Shown piece by piece: positions 35,218-43,730 of a DNA stretch of 64,000 bases. Below the pieces are notes generated by a model. The model did not search any database. It was given only the letters and a program-made list of their open reading frames with translations, and was not told the origin of the DNA. Origin of the DNA: VFMC01 sp050248155 (GTDB lineage: Bacteria; Actinomycetota; Acidimicrobiia; Acidimicrobiales; Ilumatobacteraceae); NCBI GenBank assembly GCA_050248155.1, contig JBFWSW010000017.1:1-64000 (forward strand), given 5' to 3'. Each line of letters starts with the position of its first letter. Within the stretch, counting starts at the first letter, position 1. The position numbers and the translations under genes were made by a program.

Positions 35218-35260
35218 GCGATGAGAGATGAGTGGCAGATCGCCACTCATCTCTCATCGC
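35218..35260. repeat. 43-nt perfect palindromic hairpin, copy 1
   Basis: Arms GCGATGAGAGATGAGTGGC (35218-35236) and its exact complement (35242-35260) flank AGATC. The palindrome contains the last codons and stop of the DUF559 frame and ends 3 bp from the ATPase start. It matches the copy at 36269-36311 except for one spacer base. Confidence 0.9.
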
Positions 35261-36201
35261 CGAACGTCGGCTGGCGCTTCATATCGGCGACCCGACGGCG
35301 GTAGGCACGAACGAGCGCGTCGATCCGGCCGTCGAAATCACGCCGAAGCGACAGGCCGGTGACCCGCGAAACCGACCAACCGATGGCGTCGCATGCGAGA
35401 TCCCGGTCGGCGTCCTTCGAGGCGCCGGCTTCGGTGAAGTGATCCGGGAAGACGTCGACCTCGACTCCCCACCGGATCGTCGGGATGCAGCCGTCGAGTC
35501 GGATCGGGCCCCAGTTCGGAACATCGAGCCAGCGCTGGGGTTCGAGCGGTATTCCGCGGGCGACGAGGGCCGCGACGACCCGGGACTCCCAGTGCGACTC
35601 AGGCGATGCTCCACCCGGCAGCTGCTCGAGCTCACGCAGAAAGCGCCTCGCCCACGGTCGACCTGGTGTTGCGAGGGGCTCGGCGACACGGCGCATCGTC
35701 TCGGCGGTGCACCGTCTCTCGTGAATCAGCTGGTCGATCACGGAACGCACGTCACTGGGCGGTAGATGGCGGGAGAGGTCGACAGCCGTTCGCGCGGGGA
35801 GGTGAGACGAACTCCATCGCGACGGGTGACGATGTCACTGGATCGATGAGGGCCGTGCGGTAGGGGCGGACCCACGGCTCGACCGTCGGGTTGCTGGCCG
35901 GCGGCGCGATGACCCAGACGAGTCCGTCTCGAGGTGTGCGCCGCATGTTCCAGAGTCGGCCTGCAGTCGGCGCGCAGACAACGACGTTCGGACGACCGCA
36001 CACAGCCGCACACCGCGACAGCTCATCGGGGTCGGCTCCACCGATCAGATAGCTCCCGTCGAGCAATCGCTGCAGGTGGCCGTCGCGAACCAGCCGCTTG
36101 CGCTGTTCGATGGTGAGGCCGAGCGCCCGCATCGTGGCGTCGGTGACGACACTGTGCCGACGGGCGGCGAGCGCGAGCAGCTGCTTGAGGGCGGTCTCCA
36201 T
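35247..36201 (-). pseudogene. AbiEi-antitoxin-like / DUF559 endonuclease-fold gene, split by a one-base frameshift
   Basis: Two consecutive frames together make one protein of about 317 residues. The first (36201 to 35752) has the winged-helix AbiEi-type start LLALAARRHSVVTDATMRALGLTIEQRKRLVRDGHL and a middle AbiEi-like region. The second (read to 35247) begins RTAVDLSRHLPPSDVRSVIDQL and carries the DUF559, Vsr-like PD-(D/E)xK domain with ESRVVAALVARGI, RLDGCIP, WGVEVDVF and DRDLACDAIGWSVSRVTG. Removing one C from the CCCC run (plus strand GGGG at 35796-35799) joins them as SPPARTAVDLS. ATG 36201 has a strong GGAAGGAG site. A true mutation, a sequencing error or slippage are all possible. Identical palindromes bracket the gene. 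Confidence 0.75.
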
Positions 36202-36268
36202 GGCTTCTCCTTCCAGTCGAGGAGGGGAAGCGTCCGGGACCATACCGAACCAGCCGGCGAAGTCCCCC

Positions 36269-36311
36269 GCGATGAGAGATGAGTGGCGGATCGCCACTCA
36301 TCTCTCATCGC
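36269..36311. repeat. 43-nt perfect palindromic hairpin, copy 2
   Basis: Arms at 36269-36287 and 36293-36311 are the same 19-mers as in copy 1, with spacer GGATC. It lies 67 bp upstream of the start of the DUF559 gene and about 140 bp upstream of rpsO on the other side. Confidence 0.9.
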
Positions 36312-36449
36312 GGCGAGCGTCGGGTGGTGGACGTCGGGGTCGAGCGGTATCGTTTTGGCGTCCGTCGGGGCCCGGCACACGTGCCGCATCCCTCCGCCGG
36401 ATGCCGATGGCCGAACGGTTGCGGCGACCTCCATCTGGAAGGCAGAACG

Positions 36450-36707
36450 ATGATCGACAAGCAGGAAACCATCGGCGCGCACAAGCTGCACGATTCCGAC
36501 ACCGGTTCCCCCGAGGTGCAGGTGGCCATCCTCACGGCCCGCATCAACGACCTCACCGAGCACTTGAAGACCCACAAGAAGGACCACCACAGCCGCCGTG
36601 GGCTGCTCATGATGGTCGGCCGCCGCCGCCGCATGCTCGACTACGTGAAGGGCATCGACGTCGAGCGCTACCGCGCCATCGTCGCCGCCAACGGACTGCG
36701 CCGCTGA
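36450..36707 (+). CDS. rpsO: 30S ribosomal protein S15
   Basis: An 85-residue protein, slightly shorter than the usual 89. It has the S15 helices and motifs DTGSPEVQVAILTARINDLTEHLK, HHSRRGLLMMVGRRRRMLDY and ERYRAIVAANGLRR. It binds 16S rRNA in the central domain of the 30S subunit. Start ATG 36450 follows a GGAAGG site. It is followed by pnp, the widely conserved order. Confidence 0.95.
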   Translation: MIDKQETIGAHKLHDSDTGSPEVQVAILTARINDLTEHLKTHKKDHHSRRGLLMMVGRRRRMLDYVKGIDVERYRAIVAANGLRR

Positions 36708-36952
36708 GCTCCGGGGCCCCCGAGCTGGCGCCCCGAGCCCGTCCATGCGCCCGTTTCGGGCGTCACCGCTGCTAGCCTGGGGCGAAACATCAACCGAGCG
36801 GATTTCACGGATCGGTTGTCAGTCGCCTCAGCCGAGGCTCCCCGCGCCTTCGGGCACGTGGTTGCAGCTCCGACCGTGCCGACTGGGAACCGACCTCCCG
36901 CTCCAACCGTCGAGGCGCGAGACACAACGCGCCCGACCGAAAGGAGCTCGAG

Positions 36953-39373
36953 ATGGCTGACGCCATTCGAGTGTCGGGTCCCGTCTCCGGGACCGACAAG
37001 ACCCTGTCGTTCGAGACCGGCAAGCTGGCTCAGCAGAGCCAAGGCGCCGTCGTCGCCGGACTGGGTCGCACCACCGTCCTCGCCACCGCGAACGCGGCCA
37101 AGGAGGCCCGTCCGGGAGCGGACTTCTTCCCCCTCACCATCGACGTCGAAGAGCGGGCGTACGCCGCCGGCAAGATCCCTGGTTCGTTCTTCCGACGTGA
37201 AGGCCGGCCGACCGAGGATGCGATCCTCACCTGTCGCCTGACCGATCGCCCCCTGCGCCCGGCGTTCCCGGACGGGTTCCGCAATGAGGTGCAGGTCGTG
37301 CTGACCATCCTCGGCGCCGACATGGCCAACCCGCACGACGTGCTCAGCATCAACGCCGCATCGGCGTCGCTGATGATCTCGGGGATCCCGTTCGACGGTC
37401 CGATCGGCGCAGTCCGCGTCGCCTACGACCAGAGCGGCGAGTGGATCCCGCATCCCACCTACGAAGAGGGTGACGCGAGCACGTTCGAGCTCGTCGTGGC
37501 GGGTCGTCAGCTCGACAACGGCGACGTCGCGATCATGATGGTCGAGGCCGGCGGCACGTCGAAGAGCTTCGACTACTACGCGGCCGGTGCGCCCAAGGTC
37601 GACGAGGCGGCGCTCGCCCGTGGCCTCGAGGCGTCGAAGACGTGGATCAAGGAGTCGATCGCGCTGCAGCGTCAGCTCGTCGCTTCGGTCATCGCGACCA
37701 GGGGCCCGATCGTGACGATGGAGTACACAGTGGCGGCCGACTACGGCCAGGACGTGCTGGAGGCAGTCGCCGCCATCGCGACGGACGGTCTCGCCAAGGC
37801 GATCACGATCAGTGGCAAGGCCGAGCGCAACGCGGCCACCGATGCGGTTGCGGCCGACGCGATCGCGCGGCTCGCCGGCGAGGGTGCGCCCTTCGAGGGG
37901 CGTGAGCGGGAGATCAAAGAGGCCGTCCGCAGCCTGACCAAGAAGGCCGTTCGCAAGCGCATCGTCGACGAAGGTCTGCGGATCGACGGTCGCGGTCCTC
38001 GCGATCTGAGGCCCCTCAGCAGCGAGGTCGGCATCCTGCCGACGGCTCACGGCACCGGCCTGTTCCAGCGCGGTGAGACCCAGGTGATGAACGTCGTCAC
38101 GATGGCGATGCCGCGCATGAACCAGCTGCTCGACACGCTCGGGCCCGAGACGCACAAATACTTCCTGTTCCACTACAACATGGCTCCTTGGGCCAACGGC
38201 GAGACCGGTCGGGTCGGGTCGCCGAAGCGTCGCGAGATCGGCCACGGTGCGCTCGCCGCACGTGCGCTGCTGCCCGTGCTGCCGAGCCAGGAGGAGTTCG
38301 CCTACACGCTGCGCCTCGTGGCCGAGGTGCTGTCGTCCAACGGTTCCACGTCGATGGCGTCGGTCTGCTCGGGCAGCCTTGCGCTCATGGACGCGGGTGT
38401 TCCGGTGAAGGCTCCGGTCGCCGGCATCGCCATGGGCCTGGTCTACGCCGAGGGCAAGTACACCACCCTCACCGACATCCTCGGTGCCGAGGACGCGTTC
38501 GGTGACATGGACTTCAAGGTCGCCGGCACAGCCGATGCGATCACGGCCCTGCAGCTCGACACGAAGATCGACGGCATCCCGGCCGACGTGCTGGCGGCCG
38601 CGCTCGACCAGGCCAAGGAAGCCCGCACGCAGATCCTCGAGAACATGAACGCCTGCATCTCCGAGCCGCGTGCCGAGGTGGCTGCGACGGCGCCGAAGAT
38701 CATCTCGATCACCATCCCGATGGACAAGATCGGTGAGGTCATCGGCCCGAAGGGCAAGGTCATCAACACCATCCAGCAGGAGACCGGCGCCGACATCGCA
38801 GTCGACGACGACGGCTCGGTGGGCATCGTCACGATCGGTGCCGTCGAGGCCTCGAAGATGGAAGAGGCCCGGGCACGGATCATGGCGATCGTCTCGCCGG
38901 CGATGGCCGAGGTGGGCGCGACTTACATGGGCAAGGTCGTCAACATCACCAAGTTCGGTGCGTTCGTCAACATCCTCCCGGGCCGTGACGGTCTGGTGCA
39001 CATCTCCAAGCTCGGCCGCGGCAAGCGGATCAACAGCGTGGAGGACGTGCTGCAGCTCGGTCAGGAGATCGAGGTGGTCGTCGAGGAGATCGACGAGAAG
39101 GGCAAGGTCAGCCTCACCCCGTCAGCGGCGTGGGGCGGCGGTGCCGCCGACGGCGAGTCGACCACCAGCAACGGTGACGGCGCTCCGGCCGGTCCGCGTG
39201 CCGAGACGGTGTCGTTCGACGACGCGTTCGACGCCGAGCTGGCGAACGAGTTCGGCGACCTCGGTCCCGGCGGCGAGGCCGGCGGCAACGACCGCGGCGG
39301 CGACCGTGGTCCGCGTCGCGACGATCGCAACGGCGGCCGCGGCGGTCGCGGTGGCGCTCGTCGTCACCGCTGA
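36953..39373 (+). CDS. pnp: Polyribonucleotide nucleotidyltransferase (PNPase)
   Basis: A protein of 806 residues. Two RNase PH-like domains are joined by a helical domain; the catalytic second domain includes GRVGSPKRREIGHGALAARALLPVLPS. A KH domain at about 583 (IPMDKIGEVIGPKGKVINTI) and an S1 domain at about 657 (GKVVNITKFGAFVNILPGRDGLVHIS) follow. From about 700 there is an acidic linker and a Gly/Arg/Asp-rich tail ending in RGGRGGRGGARRHR. It degrades RNA 3' to 5' with phosphate. A strong GAAAGGAG site precedes ATG 36953. The 245-bp gap after rpsO holds no gene. Confidence 0.95.
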   Translation: MADAIRVSGPVSGTDKTLSFETGKLAQQSQGAVVAGLGRTTVLATANAAKEARPGADFFPLTIDVEERAYAAGKIPGSFFRREGRPTEDAILTCRLTDRPLRPAFPDGFRNEVQVVLTILGADMANPHDVLSINAASASLMISGIPFDGPIGAVRVAYDQSGEWIPHPTYEEGDASTFELVVAGRQLDNGDVAIMMVEAGGTSKSFDYYAAGAPKVDEAALARGLEASKTWIKESIALQRQLVASVIATRGPIVTMEYTVAADYGQDVLEAVAAIATDGLAKAITISGKAERNAATDAVAADAIARLAGEGAPFEGREREIKEAVRSLTKKAVRKRIVDEGLRIDGRGPRDLRPLSSEVGILPTAHGTGLFQRGETQVMNVVTMAMPRMNQLLDTLGPETHKYFLFHYNMAPWANGETGRVGSPKRREIGHGALAARALLPVLPSQEEFAYTLRLVAEVLSSNGSTSMASVCSGSLALMDAGVPVKAPVAGIAMGLVYAEGKYTTLTDILGAEDAFGDMDFKVAGTADAITALQLDTKIDGIPADVLAAALDQAKEARTQILENMNACISEPRAEVAATAPKIISITIPMDKIGEVIGPKGKVINTIQQETGADIAVDDDGSVGIVTIGAVEASKMEEARARIMAIVSPAMAEVGATYMGKVVNITKFGAFVNILPGRDGLVHISKLGRGKRINSVEDVLQLGQEIEVVVEEIDEKGKVSLTPSAAWGGGAADGESTTSNGDGAPAGPRAETVSFDDAFDAELANEFGDLGPGGEAGGNDRGGDRGPRRDDRNGGRGGRGGARRHR

Positions 39374-39384
39374 TCCGGCAGCAG

Positions 39385-40611
39385 GTGAGCGACCTTCGCG
39401 TCACCCAGCTCGACTCAGGTCTGACGGTCGCCACCGAGCACGTGCCCGGCACGCGCTCGGTGGCCGCCGGCATCTGGGTCGGCATCGGCGCTCGTGACGA
39501 ACCGTCCGACCTCGGTGGCGCCAGCCACTTCCTCGAGCACCTTCTCTTCAAGGGCACCCCGTCGCGGTCGGCGCTCGACATCTCGCGCACCGTCGACCGC
39601 CACGGTGGCGACATCAACGCGTTCACGACCAAGGAGTACACGGCGTACTACTGCCGTCTCCCGTCTCGCCACGCATCGACTGCGATCGACCTGCTCGGCG
39701 ATGTGGTCACGTCGCCGGCGCTGCGCGACGAGGACGTCGAGACCGAGCGGCAGGTGATCCTCGAGGAGATCGCCATGGATGACGACAGCCCCGACGACGT
39801 CGCCCATCGGGTCTTCGGCGAGCAGATGTTCCCCGACCACCCGCTCGGCCGCGACACGGCAGGATCGCGCGAGTCCGTCACAGCCATCGCGGCCGATCAG
39901 GTACGGACGTTCTTCGACGAGGGCTACCGCGCCGGAGCGATGTACGCATCGGTCGCCAGCCCGCTGGCACACGACGAGATGTTGGCGATGACGGCACGTG
40001 CGTTCGGTCGCGTTCACCCCGGGGGTGGCACACCTCCTCGCTTCGACCCCGACGGTGTGGCCGGCGACCGAACGGTCGACGACGACACCGAACAGGTGCA
40101 ACTGGTCCTCGGCGGTCGGGCGTTCGACAGGGCGGACCCGGATCGAGAGGCGCTCGACGTGGTCAACCACGTCCTCGGCGGCGGGCTGTCCAGCCGTCTG
40201 TTCGAGGAGATCCGTGAGCGGCGAGGGCTCGTCTACTCGGTGTACTCGTCGCTCGCGCTCTACAGCGATTGTGGTGTGTGGACCGTCTCGGCAGGCGCGC
40301 AGCCGCAGCACGCCGAGCCGGTGCTCGCATTGATCCGAGCTGAGCTCGACAAGCTGGTCACCGGTGGCATCACCGACGACGAGCTCGACATCGCAGTCGG
40401 ATCGCTGACGGGCACGTTCGAGCTCGGCCTCGAGGACACCGGCTCTCGTATGGCCCGCAACGCAGGCCTGCTGTGCACTCGGGGCGAGATCATGCCGATC
40501 GCCGAGCAGGTGGCTCGCTGGCAGGCAGTCGACCAGGCGGCGGTGCGTCGTGTCATCGAACGTGTGTACCGGTCGGAGCCGATCCTCGTGACCGTGGGGC
40601 CTCTGCAGTGA
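39385..40611 (+). CDS. M16 family zinc peptidase (processing-peptidase-like)
   Basis: A protein of 408 residues starting with GTG 39385, 12 bp after pnp. The inverted zinc motif HFLEH is in GGASHFLEHLLFKGTPSRSA, and the downstream glutamate in ERQVILEEIAMDDDSPDD. The C-terminal half has the inactive-domain pattern GGGLSSRLFEEIRERRGLVYSVYSS. In Gram-positives this gene usually follows pnp and precedes dapB; its substrate is unknown, perhaps peptides or a secreted protein. Here dapB lies 3.1 kb further on. Confidence 0.9.
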   Translation: MSDLRVTQLDSGLTVATEHVPGTRSVAAGIWVGIGARDEPSDLGGASHFLEHLLFKGTPSRSALDISRTVDRHGGDINAFTTKEYTAYYCRLPSRHASTAIDLLGDVVTSPALRDEDVETERQVILEEIAMDDDSPDDVAHRVFGEQMFPDHPLGRDTAGSRESVTAIAADQVRTFFDEGYRAGAMYASVASPLAHDEMLAMTARAFGRVHPGGGTPPRFDPDGVAGDRTVDDDTEQVQLVLGGRAFDRADPDREALDVVNHVLGGGLSSRLFEEIRERRGLVYSVYSSLALYSDCGVWTVSAGAQPQHAEPVLALIRAELDKLVTGGITDDELDIAVGSLTGTFELGLEDTGSRMARNAGLLCTRGEIMPIAEQVARWQAVDQAAVRRVIERVYRSEPILVTVGPLQ

Positions 40612-40745
40612 TCACGCGACGTCGCGATGGGTGAGGTGCGACGTCATTTCTTCACGAGACCGTGACAGTTTCGAACCGGTGCCTCGCCTAAGGTGTTGAC
40701 AGGAGCGGGAGCCACTGGCAGCCCGCACTGGCGGCGCGAGGTGGG

Positions 40746-42506
40746 ATGATGAGAGCGGGACGGCAACGGCTCGTAGCGGTGGTGCTGGCAGCAGCATTCG
40801 TAGGCGGGGCGGTGATGAGCGGCGTGGGTTCGTCGTCGACACCGGCGTCGGCAGCGACAGCCGGACCGATCGCGTTCGGCGCGTATGCGAAGCCGCGCAA
40901 CGGCCAGAGCGAGCGTCAAGCCGTCGAGGCGTTCGAGGCCCAGGCGGGCCGCAAGCTCGAGGTCGTCCGTGTCTTCGAGACGTGGAACCAGGCGTTCCCT
41001 GACTCGTACCACACGTGGCTGAAGTCGAGCGGCCACTCGATCATCCTGTCGGTGAAGGCGACCCGAACGAACGGCACCCGGGTCACGTGGTCGAGCATCG
41101 CCAACGCCCAGCCGGGGTCGCAGGTCTACAACGAGATGGTCACCTGGGCCCAACGGGTGAAGAACTACGGCGTGCCGATCTACGTCACGCTGAGCCACGA
41201 ACCCGAGGCCGGCTCGAGCACCTCGAACGGCACGGCCACCGACTTCATCGCCGCCTGGCGGCGCTGGGTCGATCTCTTCCGGGCAGAGGGCGTCACGAAC
41301 GCGAAGTACATGTGGATCATGACCGACTACTCGTTCTTCGTCTCCACCTCCGATCGCCGGTGGGCACCGAAGTGGTACCCGGGTGATGCCTGGGTCGACT
41401 CGATGGGGACCGACGCCTACAACTGGTACACGTGCCGTCCCGGCACGGCGAACTCGTGGAAGTCGCTGCAGCAGATCATCGAGCCCTTCCGTGCCTTCGG
41501 CGCGCAGCACCCCGACAAGGACCTCTGGCTGACGGAGTTCGCCTCGGTCGAGGATCCGGCCCGATCGGGCCGGAAGGCCACCTGGTTCGACGACGCGCGC
41601 GAGCTGTTCAAGAAGCCCGGCTGGGAGCAGTTCGAGGGCATCGTCTACTTCAATGCGACCTACTCGCAGAGCGGTCGCACCGTCTGCTACTGGTACACCG
41701 ACACCACGACGTCGTCGCTGTCGAGCTACCGAGCGATGGCGCTCGACCCGTTCTACGCCGGGCCTGCGTTCGCCGGTGGCACCACGCCGACCACCACCAC
41801 CACGACCACCTCGACCACGACCACCTCGACCTCGCTTCCGGACTCCTCGACGACGACGTCCACGTCCACCACGTCCACCACGACGACCTCGACGACGACC
41901 ACCACCACCGGCCCGCCTCCTGCAGGTGAGGAGGTGCTGTTCGTCGTCGGCAACGCGGCCTCGGCGACGCCCGGCGACGTCGCGGTCCGCACCCGCCTGG
42001 TCGACCTCGGCTACACGGTGCACCTGCTCGACGACAGCGCCGCGTCACCCACGGTCGCCGAGGACATGGTCGTCATCTCGTCGAGCGCGTCATCCAGTCT
42101 CGTCGCCGGGAAGTACCGCGACACCCCCGTACCCGTGCTCGTCTACAAACCCTGGGTCTACCAGCCGATGGGCCTCGCCTCGACGTTCGGCACTGCCAGC
42201 GGGACCTCTGCCAGCATCACCAACCCGGCGAGCCCGCTCGCCGCGGGCCTGACCGGTACCGTGAACCTCACGACCAGCCGTGGTCCCATCGGTTGGGGCA
42301 CGCCGGCCGCGTCGGCCGAGGTCGTCGCGACCGCGAGCAACCGGGCCGTCCTCTACGCCTACGACACCGGTGACACCCTGACCGACGGGAGCACCGCGGC
42401 CTCGTGCCGCGTCGTGCTGCCGTTCAACGATCAGACGTTCGCCACGGCGACCGCTCAGGGCAGAGCGCTGCTCGACGCAGCGGTCGGCTGGGCCGCCAAC
42501 TGCTGA
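40746..42506 (+). CDS. Secreted GH26-like glycoside hydrolase with Thr/Ser linker and C-terminal domain
   Basis: A protein of 586 residues. A signal peptide ends near ASAATAGP. The catalytic region (about 45-335) resembles beta-mannanase-like GH26 proteins: AFGAYAKPRNGQS, VVRVFETWNQAFP, YVTLSHEPEAGSS with the presumed acid/base glutamate, and DLWLTEFASVED with the presumed nucleophile. A Thr/Ser-rich linker (about 345-395, 41780-41910) joins a C-terminal domain (EEVLFVVGNAASATPGDVAVRTRL, LVDLGYTVHLLDD) of unknown role. It probably acts on extracellular polysaccharide. The 3' end overlaps the convergent regulator by 52 bp. Confidence 0.75.
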   Translation: MMRAGRQRLVAVVLAAAFVGGAVMSGVGSSSTPASAATAGPIAFGAYAKPRNGQSERQAVEAFEAQAGRKLEVVRVFETWNQAFPDSYHTWLKSSGHSIILSVKATRTNGTRVTWSSIANAQPGSQVYNEMVTWAQRVKNYGVPIYVTLSHEPEAGSSTSNGTATDFIAAWRRWVDLFRAEGVTNAKYMWIMTDYSFFVSTSDRRWAPKWYPGDAWVDSMGTDAYNWYTCRPGTANSWKSLQQIIEPFRAFGAQHPDKDLWLTEFASVEDPARSGRKATWFDDARELFKKPGWEQFEGIVYFNATYSQSGRTVCYWYTDTTTSSLSSYRAMALDPFYAGPAFAGGTTPTTTTTTTSTTTTSTSLPDSSTTTSTSTTSTTTTSTTTTTTGPPPAGEEVLFVVGNAASATPGDVAVRTRLVDLGYTVHLLDDSAASPTVAEDMVVISSSASSSLVAGKYRDTPVPVLVYKPWVYQPMGLASTFGTASGTSASITNPASPLAAGLTGTVNLTTSRGPIGWGTPAASAEVVATASNRAVLYAYDTGDTLTDGSTAASCRVVLPFNDQTFATATAQGRALLDAAVGWAANC

Positions 42507-42799
42507 GCGTCGGCGCTCGCGATGATCGAGCGCAGCATCGCGACATGACCCTCGAACGCTGAGCGGCCACCGTCGGTGAGCCGTACTCGAACGCGCCGAC
42601 GGCGGTCGGCGACGCGACGCTCGACGGCGATGTAGCCCGCCTCTTCGAGCGTCGCGAACTGCTTCGACAGCGCTGAGTCCGACAGCGCGAGCCGGTCGCG
42701 GACGAACGCGAAGTCGATCCAGTCCGCCGACGCGAGGAGCGCCACGATCGACAGCCGGGTGCTCGGGTGGATGAGCTCGTCGAACTTCGGTTCGCTCAT
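42455..42799 (-). CDS. Winged-helix transcriptional regulator (MarR/HTH_34-like)
   Basis: A protein of 114 residues with a single winged helix-turn-helix: HPSTRLSIVALLASADWIDFAFVRDRLALSDSALSKQFATLEEAGYIAVERR, then the wing DRRRRVRVRLTDGGRSAFEGHVAMLR. It is short and lacks a ligand domain, so it probably senses through the dimer interface or the partner protein. Its ATG overlaps the stop of the membrane protein gene by 4 bp. The two TTTCCTG palindromes before that gene are likely its binding sites. Confidence 0.85.
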   Translation of the reverse strand: MSEPKFDELIHPSTRLSIVALLASADWIDFAFVRDRLALSDSALSKQFATLEEAGYIAVERRVADRRRRVRVRLTDGGRSAFEGHVAMLRSIIASADAQQLAAQPTAASSSALP

Positions 42800-43296
42800 G
42801 AAGCCCGCGGCCTCCGCGCCGCCGCCCGGCGGCGCACCCACGCCATCAGCGCGGGGCCGCCTCCGAGGACTGCGACGGCGACGACGATGCCGGCCATCGT
42901 GCCGGGGTGCCTCGCCCCGTCGGCGTTCGCTGCCAGAGCCAGCCCGAGGGTGGCGGCGACGAGCACGGCCAACCCGGCGATCACCAGTGTCGGTACGTGT
43001 CGCCCGATCACCTCGTGGCGGACGCTGAGGCTGTTCGACCCTCGGCCACCCGACAGGACTCGACCGGCCACGGCCGCGTGCATTGCACCGAAGGTCACCG
43101 TCGCGACGATCGACAGCCAGAGGACGTCGAGGTCGGCGATGACGCCGAGCGCGACCCATCCGGCCGCAAGGCCCCACCAGTACCAGGCGGGGATCGAGAT
43201 CTGGTCGATGACCTGCTGGCGCCTCAGCTCGATGGCGTCGAGCGCGAGCTCGGCCTCGGTGGTCGAGACGCGGGTCTCGGATGTGCTGGTCCGCAT
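42796..43296 (-). CDS. Membrane protein co-expressed with the winged-helix regulator
   Basis: A protein of 166 residues. It has an N-terminal soluble helix (STTEAELALDAIELRRQQVIDQ), about four hydrophobic segments (YYWWGLAAGWVALGVIADL-type, VLWLSIVATVTFGAMHAAVAG, VPTLVIAGLAVLVAATLGLAL and MAGIVVAVAVLGGGPALMAWV) and a basic tail. Such proteins often pair with small winged-helix regulators in Actinobacteria; function unknown. The ribosome binding site AAAGGAGGCTCC is near perfect. The promoter and operators are listed separately. Confidence 0.8.
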   Translation of the reverse strand: MRTSTSETRVSTTEAELALDAIELRRQQVIDQISIPAWYWWGLAAGWVALGVIADLDVLWLSIVATVTFGAMHAAVAGRVLSGGRGSNSLSVRHEVIGRHVPTLVIAGLAVLVAATLGLALAANADGARHPGTMAGIVVAVAVLGGGPALMAWVRRRAAARRPRAS

Positions 43297-43312
43297 GCGG
43301 AGCCTCCTTTAC

Positions 43313-43358
43313 TTTCCTGACAGGAAACCAAGCTATCCTTTCCTGTCGGGAAAGACAA
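43313..43358 (-). promoter_or_regulatory. Promoter with two TTTCCTG palindromic operators
   Basis: Two 15-nt palindromes, TTTCCTGACAGGAAA (43313-43327, perfect arms) and TTTCCTGTCGGGAAA (43339-43353, one arm mismatch), have centres 26 bp apart. In the sense of the membrane protein gene, TTGTCT (43353-43358) and TAGCTT (43330-43335) are separated by 17 bp. One operator therefore overlaps the -35 and spacer, and the other the expected transcription start. This is a repressor arrangement, most likely autoregulation by the winged-helix protein encoded by the second gene. Confidence 0.75.
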
Positions 43359-43387
43359 CGCTCCGGAGCGAGCCAGCCGTGGCGACG

Positions 43388-43687
43388 TCAGCTGTCGGAC
43401 GTCGGCGGAGCGGGAGGCGGCAACGTGCTCGCCGCGGCCTCGGCGTCCTCCTTCTTGCCGAGGACTGCAGTGCCTTCGGCCTCGAGCGCCTGCAGCTGCG
43501 TCACCAGCTCGCTGATCGCAGCTTCGTCGCCCTCCTCGCCCCGCTCGGTGCGCTGCCGGTAGAGGATGCGGCCGAGGTCGTCGAGCAGGCTGTCGGCCTT
43601 GCGCGAGTCCTTGACGTCGTCCACCTTCTCCTTGGCCTGCTGGGCGAGTTGCGACGCTTTCTCTTTTGCCTTGTCGAGGAAACTCAT
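43388..43687 (-). CDS. Small charged helical protein
   Basis: A protein of 99 residues: MSFLDKAKEKASQLAQQAKEKVDD, then charged helix to about 75 and a Pro-rich end (PPPAPPTSDS). The pattern is a conserved actinobacterial type of unknown function, probably coiled coil and cytoplasmic or membrane-associated. TAGAAC in the gene sense at 43694-43699 ends 6 nt before the ATG. It is divergent from dapB. Confidence 0.75.
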   Translation of the reverse strand: MSFLDKAKEKASQLAQQAKEKVDDVKDSRKADSLLDDLGRILYRQRTERGEEGDEAAISELVTQLQALEAEGTAVLGKKEDAEAAASTLPPPAPPTSDS

Positions 43688-43730
43688 GCCGTTGTTCTAC
43701 CCGAAAGTTGGGGGCACTACCGTCGGACGG

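Noticed and set aside
35247..36201. A complete AbiE toxin-antitoxin pair
   Set aside because: No AbiEii nucleotidyltransferase toxin gene is adjacent; only the AbiEi-like/DUF559 gene is present.
34421..36311. Insertion sequence with transposase around the palindromes
   Set aside because: No transposase, integrase or DDE/HUH motif is encoded between or beside the palindromes, and I see no flanking direct duplication.
40612..40745. Promoter with TTGACA at about 40695 for the glycoside hydrolase
   Set aside because: No -10-like hexamer is found at 16-19 bp downstream, so the match is not supported.
41780..41910. ACC/ACG-rich tract as a microsatellite
   Set aside because: It codes in frame for the Thr/Ser linker of the secreted glycoside hydrolase.
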